Assembly: GCF_009857885.1 (NCBI RefSeq)
Contig: NZ_WWER01000014.1
Coordinates: 1 to 35,097 of the forward strand
Source of the DNA: Pusillimonas sp. TS35
GTDB lineage: Bacteria; Pseudomonadota; Gammaproteobacteria; Burkholderiales; Burkholderiaceae_B
Direction: 5' to 3'
DNA: 35,097 bases
The notes beneath the pieces were generated by a model. The model did no database searches and had not been told where the DNA came from. It was given only the letters and a program-made list of their open reading frames with translations. Shown piece after piece: positions 26,379-34,970 of this stretch (its first letter is position 1; each line of letters starts with the position of its first letter). The position numbers were made by a program, and so were the translations under genes.

Positions 26379-27442
26379 GCGCGTTGGCTGTAGTTTTGTT
26401 CGACCCAGTCACGGTAAGCGCCTGATTGCACTTGGGCCACCCAGTCCTGGTTGTCTAGATACCATTGCACGGTTTTGCGTATGCCGGTGTCGAAGGTTTC
26501 GGCGGGCTTCCAGCCCAGCTCGCGTTCCAACTTGCGTGCATCGATGGCGTAGCGGAGGTCGTGTCCGGGGCGGTCGGTAACGAAGGTGATTTGTTCTGCG
26601 TAGCTTTTACCGTCTGTTCGCGGTTGTAATTCGTTCAGCAGGGCGCAGACGGTATGGACAATGTCCAGGTTGGGCTTTTCGTTCCAGCCGCCCACGTTGT
26701 AAACCGCGCCCACGGCACCGGCTTCCAAGACGCGGCGAATGGCGCTGCAATGGTCTTTGACGTAAAGCCAGTCGCGTATCTGCTGGCCGTCACCGTATAC
26801 GGGAAGGGGTTTGCCGGCCAGGGCATTTACGATCATTAGCGGGATGAGCTTTTCGGGGAAGTGGTAGGGGCCGTAATTGTTGGAGCAGTTAGTGGTCAGC
26901 ACCGGCAGCCCGAAGGTGTGGTGGTACGCACGCACCAAGTGGTCACTGGCCGCTTTGCTGGCCGAATAGGGGCTGTTGGGCTCGTAGCGATGGGTTTCGG
27001 AAAAGGCAGGGGCGTCCTTGACAAGCGAACCGTAGACCTCGTCGGTGGAGACATGCAGAAAGCGGAACGCATCTTTGGCCGGGTCGGCCATGCCGTTCCA
27101 ATAGGCGCGTACGGCGTCCAGTAAGTGGAAGGTGCCCACGATATTAGTCTGGATGAAGTCTTCTGGCCCGTGAATGGAGCGGTCTACATGGCTTTCGGCG
27201 GCAAAGTTGATGACAGCGCGCGGTTGATACTGCGCCAGCAGGTGTTCCACCAGCGCAGCGTCGCCAATGTCCCCCTGCACAAAAATATGGCGCGCATCGC
27301 CCTGCAGGCTGGCCAGGTTGGCAAGGTTGCCAGCATAGGTCAGTTTGTCAAGGTTGACGACGGATTCGTCGTGTTGCGCAAGCCAGTCCAGCACGAAGTT
27401 CGAGCCGATGAAGCCGGCGCCGCCGGTGACGAGTATGCTCAT
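26375..27442 (-). CDS. rfbB: dTDP-glucose 4,6-dehydratase
   Basis: This 355-residue extended short-chain dehydrogenase turns dTDP-glucose into dTDP-4-keto-6-deoxyglucose, the branch point for rhamnose and both amino sugars in this locus. It carries [12 protein letters not shown] at the start, [12 protein letters not shown], the catalytic STDEVYG with Asp-Glu, [18 protein letters not shown] (YxxxK), and [15 protein letters not shown]. It is the first gene of the rfb run. No good Shine-Dalgarno is visible, and a GC-rich hairpin lies 22 bases upstream of the ATG, so its promoter is uncertain. Confidence 0.98.
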   Translation of the reverse strand: MSILVTGGAGFIGSNFVLDWLAQHDESVVNLDKLTYAGNLANLASLQGDARHIFVQGDIGDAALVEHLLAQYQPRAVINFAAESHVDRSIHGPEDFIQTNIVGTFHLLDAVRAYWNGMADPAKDAFRFLHVSTDEVYGSLVKDAPAFSETHRYEPNSPYSASKAASDHLVRAYHHTFGLPVLTTNCSNNYGPYHFPEKLIPLMIVNALAGKPLPVYGDGQQIRDWLYVKDHCSAIRRVLEAGAVGAVYNVGGWNEKPNLDIVHTVCALLNELQPRTDGKSYAEQITFVTDRPGHDLRYAIDARKLERELGWKPAETFDTGIRKTVQWYLDNQDWVAQVQSGAYRDWVEQNYSQRA

Positions 27443-27463
27443 AGCAGAAACAAAAGAGTATTT

Positions 27464-27489
27464 GGCGGGCAGGGGTAGTCCTGCCCGCC
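27464..27489 (-). terminator. GC-rich hairpin between cysNC and rfbB
   Basis: GGCGGGCAGG (27464-27473) and CCTGCCCGCC (27480-27489) form a perfect 10-bp stem with a 6-base loop, 112 bases beyond the cysNC stop. On the minus-strand RNA it is followed by AAAUACUCUUUUG, so the U-run is imperfect and delayed. It may terminate or attenuate cysDNC transcription before rfbB. It could instead be a leader structure for rfbB. Confidence 0.55.
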
Positions 27490-27600
27490 GGGGTAAATGG
27501 GAAACTGCTGACGATGTTAACGGTTACCTGCGCCCGTGGTTGGGCGGCCAAGGCCAATATTGTAACAGGGTGAGAATGGATGCCGCCGGGCCGGGGCTCC

Positions 27601-29496
27601 TTATAAGGGGGTGATAAGCGCTTTTACAATGATTTCTGAGGCTGCTTCAGCAGAGGTCGTTGTGGTATCGATACGAATTTCGGGGGTTTGCGGTCGTTCG
27701 TAGGGCGAGTCGATGCCGGTGAAGTTCTTCAGTTCGCCGCTTCTGGCTTTCTTGTACAGCCCTTTGGGGTCGCGGGCCTCGGCATCGGCCAGTGGTGTGT
27801 CGATAAAAACTTCCACGAATTCGCCGTCTTGCACCAAGGTGCGAGCTAGGTCGCGCTCGGCCCGGAAGGGTGAAATGAACGCGGTCAGTACGATCAGTCC
27901 CGCATCGGCCATTAGCCGGGCCACTTCAGCGATGCGACGTATGTTTTCCACCCGGTCTTCGCTGGTGAAGCCCAGATCTTTGTTCAAACCATGACGAATA
28001 TTGTCGCCGTCCAGCAAATAGGTGTGCCGGCCCAGCGCGTGCAGTTTCTTTTCGACCAGGTTGGCAATAGTGGATTTGCCTGAACCCGACAGGCCGGTGA
28101 ACCACACGACCTTGGGCTGCTGGTGTTTGAGGGCGGCGCGTGCGACCTTGTCGATGTCGATGTGTTGCAGGTGGATGTTGTGGGCGCGGCGCAGAGCGAA
28201 ATGGATCAGTCCCGCGCCCACGGTATTGTTGGTGAGCCGGTCGATGAAAATGAAGCCGCCGGTGTCGCGGTTGTGCGTGTAGGAGTCGAAGGCAATGGGG
28301 CGGTCCAGGCTGACGTTGCAGTTGCCTATGGCGTTGAGTTCCAGCTTCTTGGCGGCCATGTGCTCAAGGGTATTCACATTGACCTGATGCTTGATGTGCG
28401 TCACCGTCGCGTGGACCGTATTGGTGCCGATTTTCATCAGGTAGGGGCGGCCGGGCAGCAGCGGTTCCTCGTGCATCCAGATCAGTGTGGCCTCGAACTG
28501 GTCGGCCACTTCGGCCGGCTGGTTGGCGAGGGATATGATGTCGCCACGCGAAATATCGATTTCATCGGCCAGGGTCAGGGTAATGGACTGTCCCGCGCCG
28601 GCCGTATCCAGGTCGCCGTCGAAGCTGACGATGCGGGCCACGCAGCTTTCTTTTCCTGAAGGCTGAACGCGGATCTTGTCGCCGACCTTAATTTGGCCCC
28701 CGACGATGGTGCCGGCGAAGCCTCGAAAGTCGAGATTAGGGCGGTTGACCCACTGCACAGGCAGGCGAAAGGCCTGGCTCCGGGCCCGGTTGGCATCGAT
28801 TTTTACGGTTTCAAGCAGGCCCATCAGCGTGGCGCCGTGATGCCAGGGCATGGCGGGACTAGGCGTGACGATGTTGTCGCCCTTGAATGCCGATAGCGGC
28901 AGCACGGTAACGTGCTCAAAGCCCTGCGTTTCGGCGAATAAGCGATAGTCGGTGGCGATCTTGTCGAAGACGGCTTGGTTGTAATTGACCAGATCCATTT
29001 TGTTGACAGCCACGATGACATGCCGGATACCTAGCAGCGATACTAGATGGCTATGGCGCCGGGTTTGCGTTAGCACGCCTTTGCGGGCGTCGATCATAAC
29101 GATGGCCAGGTCGGCGGTAGAGGCGCCCGTCACCATGTTGCGGGTGTACTGTTCATGGCCAGGTGTGTCAGCCACGATGAATTTGCGCTTGTCGGTGGCG
29201 AAGTAACGGTAGGCTACATCGATGGTGATACCTTGTTCGCGTTCGGCAGCCAGGCCGTCGACCAGCAGGGCGAAATCGATCTGGTCGCCCTGAGTGCCGA
29301 ACTTTCTTGAATCCGCCTCGACGGCGGCAAGCTGGTCATCGAAGATCATTTTTGACTCGAAGAGCAAGCGACCGATCAATGTGCTTTTGCCGTCATCCAC
29401 GCTGCCGCATGTGATGAAACGCAGCAGGCTCTTGTGTTCCTGCGCGTTCAGGTATTGTTCGATGTCGGCGGAGGGGTGTTCAGGAGTGGGGCTCAT
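27601..29496 (-). CDS. cysNC: CysNC: ATP sulfurylase GTPase subunit fused to APS kinase
   Basis: This 631-residue bifunctional protein is of the NodQ type. Residues about 25-240 form an EF-Tu-like GTPase with [10 protein letters not shown] (31-40), [12 protein letters not shown] (110-121) and NKMD (165-168). Residues about 240-450 hold the beta-barrel domains. Residues about 460-631 form APS kinase with its own P-loop GLSGSGKST (468-476), [15 protein letters not shown] and the FISPFR loop. With CysD it makes APS from sulfate and ATP, and the kinase domain then makes PAPS. The start overlaps the cysD stop (TGATG). PAPS may serve assimilation, sulfation of the polysaccharide, or both. Confidence 0.96.
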   Translation of the reverse strand: MSPTPEHPSADIEQYLNAQEHKSLLRFITCGSVDDGKSTLIGRLLFESKMIFDDQLAAVEADSRKFGTQGDQIDFALLVDGLAAEREQGITIDVAYRYFATDKRKFIVADTPGHEQYTRNMVTGASTADLAIVMIDARKGVLTQTRRHSHLVSLLGIRHVIVAVNKMDLVNYNQAVFDKIATDYRLFAETQGFEHVTVLPLSAFKGDNIVTPSPAMPWHHGATLMGLLETVKIDANRARSQAFRLPVQWVNRPNLDFRGFAGTIVGGQIKVGDKIRVQPSGKESCVARIVSFDGDLDTAGAGQSITLTLADEIDISRGDIISLANQPAEVADQFEATLIWMHEEPLLPGRPYLMKIGTNTVHATVTHIKHQVNVNTLEHMAAKKLELNAIGNCNVSLDRPIAFDSYTHNRDTGGFIFIDRLTNNTVGAGLIHFALRRAHNIHLQHIDIDKVARAALKHQQPKVVWFTGLSGSGKSTIANLVEKKLHALGRHTYLLDGDNIRHGLNKDLGFTSEDRVENIRRIAEVARLMADAGLIVLTAFISPFRAERDLARTLVQDGEFVEVFIDTPLADAEARDPKGLYKKARSGELKNFTGIDSPYERPQTPEIRIDTTTTSAEAASEIIVKALITPL

Positions 29497-31280
29497 CAGA
29501 AATATCCTTCCTGCTTTTTCTTTTCCATCGAGGCGGCGCCATCGTGGTCGATAACACGGCCCTGACGCTCGGACGTCGTGGACAGTAGCATTTCGCGAAT
29601 GATGGCAGGCAGAGTGTCGGCGTCAGACTCGATGGCGCCGGTCAGAGGATAGCAGCCCAGGGTGCGGAAACGCACCTTTTTCATCATGGGGATTTCGCCC
29701 GGGTTCAGCGGCATGCGATCGTCGTCGACCATGATGAGCGCGCCATTACGTTCGACTACGGGGCGCATGGCAGCGTAGTACAACGGTACGATGGGGATGT
29801 TTTCCAAGTAGATATATTGCCAGATATCTAGCTCGGTCCAATTCGACAATGGGAAGACTCGTAACGATTCACTCTTGTGTTTGCGGGTGTTGTATAGGCG
29901 CCAGAGTTCGGGACGCTGGTGCTTAGGGTCCCAGCGGTGCTGGGCCGAACGGAACGAAAAAATACGCTCTTTGGCGCGCGACTTTTCTTCGTCGCGCCGG
30001 GCGCCGCCAAAGGCTGCGTCGAAACCATACTTGTCCAACGCCTGTTTGAGCCCTTCGGTCTTCATGATATCGGTGTGGATGGCCGAGCCATGCGTGAAGG
30101 GGTTGATGTCTTTGGCGACGCCGTCGGGGTTGATGTGTACCAGCAGGGGCATGCCCAGCTCTTTGGCCATGCGGTCGCGCAGCGCGTACATATCGCGAAA
30201 CTTCCAGCGTGTATCCACGTGCAGTAGAGGGAAGGGAGGTATGGCGGGGTGGAAGGCTTTTTGCGCCAGACGCAGCATGACGGCGCTGTCTTTGCCGATG
30301 GAGTACAGCATGACCGGGTTGTCGGCTTCGGCCACGACCTCGCGCATGATGTGAATGCTTTCGGCCTCCAGTTGTTGCAAATGGGTAAGGGGCATGGCGT
30401 GATTCGCAATCTTAGGTGAGGGGAGAGTGTGTGCCGTACGGTGCGGCTGCTCGGCGGCGTTGTCGCCGGCGGGTGCGATGATAAGTTCAATATGTTGGCT
30501 GTGCTCGGACAGCCAGTGTGAAATCCTCGGATTTCGGCGCAGGAAGGGGTTGAGCGTAATAAGCTGGGCTTTGCCGCGAGGATTCAGCTGACTCAAGCCA
30601 CGCAGAAACCGTATCCAGTCGTGCTCATCGGGCCGTTGGCGCATGGGCAGCCAGAACTGTCGACCCCGAGTGGTGTGGGCATATAGTTGGAAAAGCTCGC
30701 GCTCTGAGGAGGAGTTGGCGGAACGCAGTTGTCGGTCGCCGCCCCAAAGAATTAGGGTGCTGTCGGCTCTGGCCTGTCGCTGCAGGGCGGTATAGGTGTT
30801 TGCCAGCCACTCTTGCATTGAGGGCGCGGCGCTGTCGCGAGCTTGTGTCAGTAGCGCCGGCGCGCTGATGTGGTGGCGCTGTACCAGGCGCCCAACCGCT
30901 TTGTTCAAGGCGTTGTCGGGGGCGGAGATGGACTGGGTTGTTCGCAGCCAGACGGTGGCCGCATCGACAGACCATAATGGAGGCAGGCTGTCGGAATCCT
31001 TTGCGGCATTGCTTAACATGGCATCGAGCAACACGGCTTCGGCATTGGCCGACAAGAATTCGTTGCCGGCGGCTGGGCGCCCACGCGGCGCCGTGTCGAC
31101 GGCCGCCCAGCCGCCTTTCAAATAGGCTTTGTGTGCGGCAATGATGGTTGGGGCGCTGAGCCCTGTTTCCGCAGATACGGCGGCCAAGGTGTCGCCCCGT
31201 AGCCGCAGGCTAACTGCCTGATGGCGACGTTGGTTTAGTTCGGGAACTGAAAGCTTGCGGCGATGGGGCGGGGCGGACAT
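29496..31280 (-). CDS. cysD: CysD with an N-terminal transposase-like HTH extension
   Basis: Residues 296-594 (from ATG 30395) are ordinary CysD, the ATP sulfurylase small subunit. They start [20 protein letters not shown] and contain the PP-loop [33 protein letters not shown] and a normal C-terminus. Residues 1-295 are extra. A homeodomain-like HTH ([25 protein letters not shown]) and a GGW...PRGRP segment match IS630-type transposase N-termini. The part from about 170 to 272 ([33 protein letters not shown]) looks like a worn DDE/RNase H-like core. The frame is open throughout with the same codon character. Whether one 594-residue protein is made or CysD also starts at 30395 is undecided; both starts lack strong Shine-Dalgarno sites. 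The gene overlaps cysNC by 1 base and is divergent from cysQ. Confidence 0.85.
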   Translation of the reverse strand: MSAPPHRRKLSVPELNQRRHQAVSLRLRGDTLAAVSAETGLSAPTIIAAHKAYLKGGWAAVDTAPRGRPAAGNEFLSANAEAVLLDAMLSNAAKDSDSLPPLWSVDAATVWLRTTQSISAPDNALNKAVGRLVQRHHISAPALLTQARDSAAPSMQEWLANTYTALQRQARADSTLILWGGDRQLRSANSSSERELFQLYAHTTRGRQFWLPMRQRPDEHDWIRFLRGLSQLNPRGKAQLITLNPFLRRNPRISHWLSEHSQHIELIIAPAGDNAAEQPHRTAHTLPSPKIANHAMPLTHLQQLEAESIHIMREVVAEADNPVMLYSIGKDSAVMLRLAQKAFHPAIPPFPLLHVDTRWKFRDMYALRDRMAKELGMPLLVHINPDGVAKDINPFTHGSAIHTDIMKTEGLKQALDKYGFDAAFGGARRDEEKSRAKERIFSFRSAQHRWDPKHQRPELWRLYNTRKHKSESLRVFPLSNWTELDIWQYIYLENIPIVPLYYAAMRPVVERNGALIMVDDDRMPLNPGEIPMMKKVRFRTLGCYPLTGAIESDADTLPAIIREMLLSTTSERQGRVIDHDGAASMEKKKQEGYF

Positions 31281-31326
31281 AGCGCGTAAGGAAGCCCGGC
31301 TAGGGAGAAATTTGTATTAAACAATT

Positions 31327-31363
31327 TATTATAGCGCTTTGTGTCAAAGTTTTTGTGTAGAAT
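31327..31363. promoter_or_regulatory. Divergent promoter region for cysD and cysQ
   Basis: The 110-base gap between divergent cysD and cysQ is strongly AT-rich. On the minus strand a perfect TATAAT (31328-31333) faces cysD. A TTGACA (31342-31347) lies only 8 bases upstream, too close for a normal -35, and forms part of a small palindrome CTTTG-TGT-CAAAG (31337-31349). On the plus strand TAGAAT (31358-31363) sits about 28 bases before the cysQ ATG. The palindrome could bind a regulator such as CysB, but this is inference. Confidence 0.4.
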
Positions 31364-31390
31364 AGTTTCTTTAATTGCCGGGCTTGGTGA

Positions 31391-32176
31391 ATGAAGGTGA
31401 CTGGAATCCAACTTGATTACGCGGAACTGTTGGAACGCTTGGTCCCGGTCGTCCAAGACGCGTCGCAAGTCGTGATGCAGGTATATAAAAGCAATTTTTC
31501 GGTGTCGGGCAAGGCCGATTTGTCGCCGGTTACCGAGGCCGACTGTCTGGCCGAGGCGTTGCTAATACCGCGCTTGCAACAGTTGTTGCCGATGGTGCCG
31601 GTGGTGGCCGAAGAAGGAGCTGCAGTCGGGCATATGCCGGCTGTGGGAAGTCGCTTTTGGTTGGTCGACCCGGTGGACGGCACGCGGGAGTTCATCAGCC
31701 GCCATGGCGAATTCACGGTCAATGTGGCTTTGGTGGAAAACGGCTCACCAGTGTTGGGGGTGGTTCACGCCCCGGCATTGGGTTGTCTGTATGCCGGTGC
31801 GGTCGGAAGTGGGGCATTCAGGGTAGACGAGGGTGGCCGCCAGGTCGTGGCCTGTAGGGCGCGGCCCGAAGCTGGCTTGGTTGTGATGGCCAGTCGCTCG
31901 CATGGCAGCGCCGAGTTGTTGGATGCTTTTTTAGGGCAGCAGCAGGTGGGTGAACTGCGCAATGCGGGTTCGTCGCTGAAGTTTTGCCTAGTGGCAACGG
32001 GCGAAGCCGATGTCTACCCGCGTTTCGGGCGCACGATGGAATGGGATACCGCTGCAGGACATGCAGTGCTGTTGGCAGCGGGAGGGCGCGTGGTCGATGT
32101 GCACGGTGGCGCTCTGGTTTATGGCAAGCCGGGTTTCGAGAATCCGCATTTTATCGCATGGGGGCGGGGCGAATAG
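31391..32176 (+). CDS. cysQ: 3'(2'),5'-bisphosphate nucleotidase CysQ
   Basis: This 261-residue Mg-dependent phosphatase belongs to the inositol monophosphatase superfamily. Metal-binding motifs are VVAEEGAAVG, WLVDPVDGTREFI (DPxDGT) and EWDTAAGHAVL. SPVTEADCLAE is the usual N-terminal motif. It converts PAP, left after PAPS-dependent sulfation or reduction, to AMP. It is divergent from cysD, consistent with a PAPS/PAP role. ATG at 31391 gives the normal family length. The FAD-binding gene begins 14 bases after its stop, so the two are probably co-transcribed. Confidence 0.95.
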   Translation: MKVTGIQLDYAELLERLVPVVQDASQVVMQVYKSNFSVSGKADLSPVTEADCLAEALLIPRLQQLLPMVPVVAEEGAAVGHMPAVGSRFWLVDPVDGTREFISRHGEFTVNVALVENGSPVLGVVHAPALGCLYAGAVGSGAFRVDEGGRQVVACRARPEAGLVVMASRSHGSAELLDAFLGQQQVGELRNAGSSLKFCLVATGEADVYPRFGRTMEWDTAAGHAVLLAAGGRVVDVHGGALVYGKPGFENPHFIAWGRGE

Positions 32177-32190
32177 CCCTGTGTTCGACG

Positions 32191-33660
32191 ATGGAATTGG
32201 CCAATGTTTCAGGTTCGGCGCAGACGGTGGTAATCGTCGGTGCGGGTTTCAGCGGCACCATGGTGGCAGTGAACCTGCTCATGCAACCGGGAGGGAGCGG
32301 GCGTCGCATCGTATTGGTAGAGCGCCACGCCAAGCCGGGACGCGGCCTAGCTTATCGTACCTGGAACGATAATTTCGTGTTGAATGTTCCGGCCGGGAAT
32401 ATGAGTGCGCGGGCCGATGTGCCGGATCATTTTGTCGAGTACTGCCAGAGCATTGATCCGGCGTTCAACGGGGGGTCGTTCATTTCCCGGCGCATTTATG
32501 GCGACTACCTGGAGTCGACGCTGAAACAGGCGGTGGCCGCCAGCAAGGAGACATCGCTCGAATCGATTCAAGGCGATGTCGTCGCGGTCAGGCGCAACGG
32601 GGATACGGCCGGCTATGAAGTGTCGTTGCATGACGGCCGCCGCATTGCCGCCGATAAGGTGGTGCTGGCATTGGGGCATTTTGTTCCCGAAAATCCGGCG
32701 CATGAGTCGGGCGTCTTTCAGCATAAGGGCTACATCGCCAACCCCTGGGACGCGGATGGCCTGGACTCCATTAGGGGCGATGTACCGGTGGCCTTGATCG
32801 GCGCGGGGCATACGGCTGTCGATGTGGTGTTCCGCCTGACTAGCAATAACGATGTGCGCAAGATTTATCTGATTTCCCGTCGGGGCTTGAGCCTGCAGTC
32901 TCACCGAACCCATCCGCCTCCCCCATCATTGGGGCGGTTACCCGAATTTCTCGAGGGCTTGCCGCCTACGGTCAGGGCGTACTGCCGTGCCTTACGTAGG
33001 CAGGCAGGCGTGGTAACGCAGTCGGGCGGCGACTGGCGCGATGTGATGAATGCGCTACGCCAGCATACGCCCGACATCTGGCACCGTTTTTCTTTGGGCG
33101 AGCGCCGCCGCTTTCTGTCCAGGGTGGTGGCATACTGGGATGTACATAGGCATCGCTTGGCCCCTGCCGCTCATCTTCGCTTGGGCCAGATGCTGCAGTC
33201 GGGCCAGGTTGAGGCGGTTGCCGCGCGTGTGCAAGGTTTCAGGGCCCAGGATGAGGATATTTTGGTGGACCTGCGCGAGCGCTGCAATGGCAATGCGCGG
33301 GCTCTTCGCGTGGGGGCCGTGGTGAACTGCATTGGCCCAAGCTACGACATTTCAAGGCTCGATGTGCCGGTTGTGGTGCAGCTGCGTGACGAGGGCTACC
33401 TCTTGCAAGATGCCGCACACCTGGGAATCGAGGTGGATGACAGGTATCGCGTGCTCAACAGCCAGGGTGTTCCCGCGCACGACCTGTTCTATATTGGCCC
33501 CATGCTAAAGGCGCGATACTGGGAAGCCATTGCGGTGCCCGAATTGCGCGGCCACGTGCAACGGCTGGTGCAAGGGCTGACGGCGGGCGATTGGTGTGGG
33601 ACGCTACAGGCGGTTGAGCACCGCCGCGATGGCCATACCGATACTGTCGGTGGTTGTTAA
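32191..33660 (+). CDS. FAD/NAD(P)-binding oxidoreductase-like protein
   Basis: This 489-residue protein has an N-terminal dinucleotide fold TVVIVGAGFSGTMVAVNLL, then the family-typical segments GRGLAYRTWNDNFVLNVPAGNMSA and FVEYC. A second nucleotide site is VALIGAGHTAVDVVFRL, followed by ISRRGLSLQSHR. It matches the FAD-NAD(P)-binding family whose members are often annotated as putative hydroxyacylglutathione hydrolase or simply oxidoreductase. The true substrate is not known. The frame extends back to 31984 through cysQ; ATG at 32191 follows the cysQ stop and matches the family start. ATG at 32158 is an alternative. Its 3' end overlaps the convergent GT2 gene by 57 bases. Confidence 0.8.
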   Translation: MELANVSGSAQTVVIVGAGFSGTMVAVNLLMQPGGSGRRIVLVERHAKPGRGLAYRTWNDNFVLNVPAGNMSARADVPDHFVEYCQSIDPAFNGGSFISRRIYGDYLESTLKQAVAASKETSLESIQGDVVAVRRNGDTAGYEVSLHDGRRIAADKVVLALGHFVPENPAHESGVFQHKGYIANPWDADGLDSIRGDVPVALIGAGHTAVDVVFRLTSNNDVRKIYLISRRGLSLQSHRTHPPPPSLGRLPEFLEGLPPTVRAYCRALRRQAGVVTQSGGDWRDVMNALRQHTPDIWHRFSLGERRRFLSRVVAYWDVHRHRLAPAAHLRLGQMLQSGQVEAVAARVQGFRAQDEDILVDLRERCNGNARALRVGAVVNCIGPSYDISRLDVPVVVQLRDEGYLLQDAAHLGIEVDDRYRVLNSQGVPAHDLFYIGPMLKARYWEAIAVPELRGHVQRLVQGLTAGDWCGTLQAVEHRRDGHTDTVGGC

Positions 33661-34557
33661 CCTGTAAATCCTCGCCTTTCTGTAGCCCCAAAGCCGCGAC
33701 AATAGCGGGCTCCTGCGGGCCTTGATGAAATAATCCAGAATTTCGCGATTTTGAGGCGTTATGCGGTGGGCCAGGGTATTAAGCGCGTTCAGATTGACGT
33801 CTGTATTACGCTTGAGCGTCGTGCCGAACAGTTTCGTGATGCGTGCCCTCAGCGACGGCCCTCCGGCCGTCATGCCTATCAAGTTGTTATCGTGCTGGCG
33901 GTAGCGCAAACCTGGTTCGGGGTCGAAATGCACTGTCCCGCCGCAGGCGGTAACGGCCAAGTAGGTCCACCAGTCGTGAATGACGATTTCGGTGTCTTCG
34001 GGGGCGGTGCGCAGCAGGCGGCGCGCGGCGTCGTTGAAGACCATGGTATTTCCGCCTGTGATGTTCTGCATCAGGGCGTTGGCGAAGCCAGGTGGGCGCC
34101 TGAAGTTCGGCGAGAGCCCAATTTCGTTGTTGCGAGCATCGACCAGGCGCGTGCGGGTGCAATACAGCGCGGGGGTGGTAGGGTCTTGCATGCTCAGCCA
34201 AGCCAGCGCGCGCGCTAGTTTGTTGTCTTCCCAGATATCGTCTTGGTCGGAATAGGCGTAGTGGTCGGCCTGGACCTCCGCACGGTGGGTTAGCGACACG
34301 AAATTGCGGCTGGAGCCCTGACGGGGGCCAGGCACGACGGTGAGTTTGTTTGGTCCCCAGTCCCGGCTGTGCTGTTCCAGTATGGCCCGGGTATTATCGG
34401 TCGAACCGTCGTCCGACGCCCATACGCGCCAGTTTTTATGCGTTTGACGCGCGAACGACGCCAACTGCTCGGGCAGATAACGCTCACCGTTGTAGGTGGC
34501 AAGCAGAATGGCGACGTGGGATATGGTGGGGGTAGTGTTATTAGGGCGTGCAGGCAT
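33604..34557 (-). CDS. GT2 family glycosyltransferase, rhamnosyltransferase-like
   Basis: This 317-residue cytosolic GT-A enzyme starts HVAILLATYNGERYLPEQLASF. It has ASDDGSTDNTRAILE, the metal-binding YSDQDDIWEDNKL, ITGGNTMVFN and HDWWTYL. These patterns are common in rhamnosyltransferases and galactosyltransferases of O-antigen and exopolysaccharide loci. There are no membrane helices. With dTDP-L-rhamnose made nearby, rhamnose transfer is a reasonable guess, but the donor cannot be proven. It is separated from the rest of the locus by the sulfur genes and converges on the FAD-binding gene with a 57-base overlap. No strong ribosome site is seen before ATG 34557. Confidence 0.85.
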   Translation of the reverse strand: MPARPNNTTPTISHVAILLATYNGERYLPEQLASFARQTHKNWRVWASDDGSTDNTRAILEQHSRDWGPNKLTVVPGPRQGSSRNFVSLTHRAEVQADHYAYSDQDDIWEDNKLARALAWLSMQDPTTPALYCTRTRLVDARNNEIGLSPNFRRPPGFANALMQNITGGNTMVFNDAARRLLRTAPEDTEIVIHDWWTYLAVTACGGTVHFDPEPGLRYRQHDNNLIGMTAGGPSLRARITKLFGTTLKRNTDVNLNALNTLAHRITPQNREILDYFIKARRSPLLSRLWGYRKARIYRLTTTDSIGMAIAAVLNRL

Positions 34558-34970
34558 TAGTAGCGCATACTTTCTCGATACATGGCATCAGAGGGCCGGA
34601 GAGTATCCCTTGGTCATCCCGTTGTCTAACGTAACCGATTGGGCGAGTTGTATGTATATGGCTGCAGTATATTCGCACAGCAGTTCTCGCATCTTTAGTT
34701 GGGCAAAGGTTGTAGTCGCGGCTGGCCTTGGACACTATGGTTCTGCCTTGGATGATGTTGAGCACCGGTGGACTTTTGCGTTTGACCTTCCAATTTGATG
34801 TCTTCGTCCATTTTCATACTCACGATGATTCTCTCATTTATCACCTGGAGGGTAATCCTCCCTACATGGACGCTCCCAGTTTGCCAAGCCTTCAACGAGT
34901 ATGACATTAGGTAAAGTTGCACCCGTACATTCGTACTTTCTCTTTGGTTTTACCACTGTCCCCGATGGAA
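34558..34970. other. Intergenic region with decayed IS sequence
   Basis: There is no intact gene in these 413 bases upstream of the GT2. A minus-strand open frame (34541-34813) contains a transposase-like stretch, described separately. A 5-bp inverted repeat GGAGG/CCTCC (about 34848-34862) is too short to interpret. Any promoter for the GT2 gene must be here, but I could not identify one. Confidence 0.4.
34690..34813 (-). pseudogene. Degenerate IS3-type OrfA-like fragment
   Basis: One minus-strand frame reads NWKVKRKSPPVLNIIQGRTIVSKASRDYNL. This recalls the N-terminal HTH of a class of IS3-family OrfA (WKV.RK..VL.IIQGKTTV.EASR.YDL). The match fades after about 35 residues, and no proper start is in frame; ATG codons nearby are in another frame, suggesting a frameshift. 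Probably a dead remnant, and the identification is tentative. Confidence 0.35.

Noticed and set aside
28123-28659. 178-codon plus-strand frame
   Set aside because: Antisense shadow of cysNC in GC-rich DNA with no family resemblance.
31984-32190. Longer start for the FAD-binding protein
   Set aside because: The extension lies within cysQ in another frame and lacks similarity to the family; the dinucleotide fold starts just after ATG 32191.
32347-32913. 188-codon minus-strand frame
   Set aside because: Antisense shadow of the FAD-binding gene; GC-rich codon bias leaves long open frames on the opposite strand.
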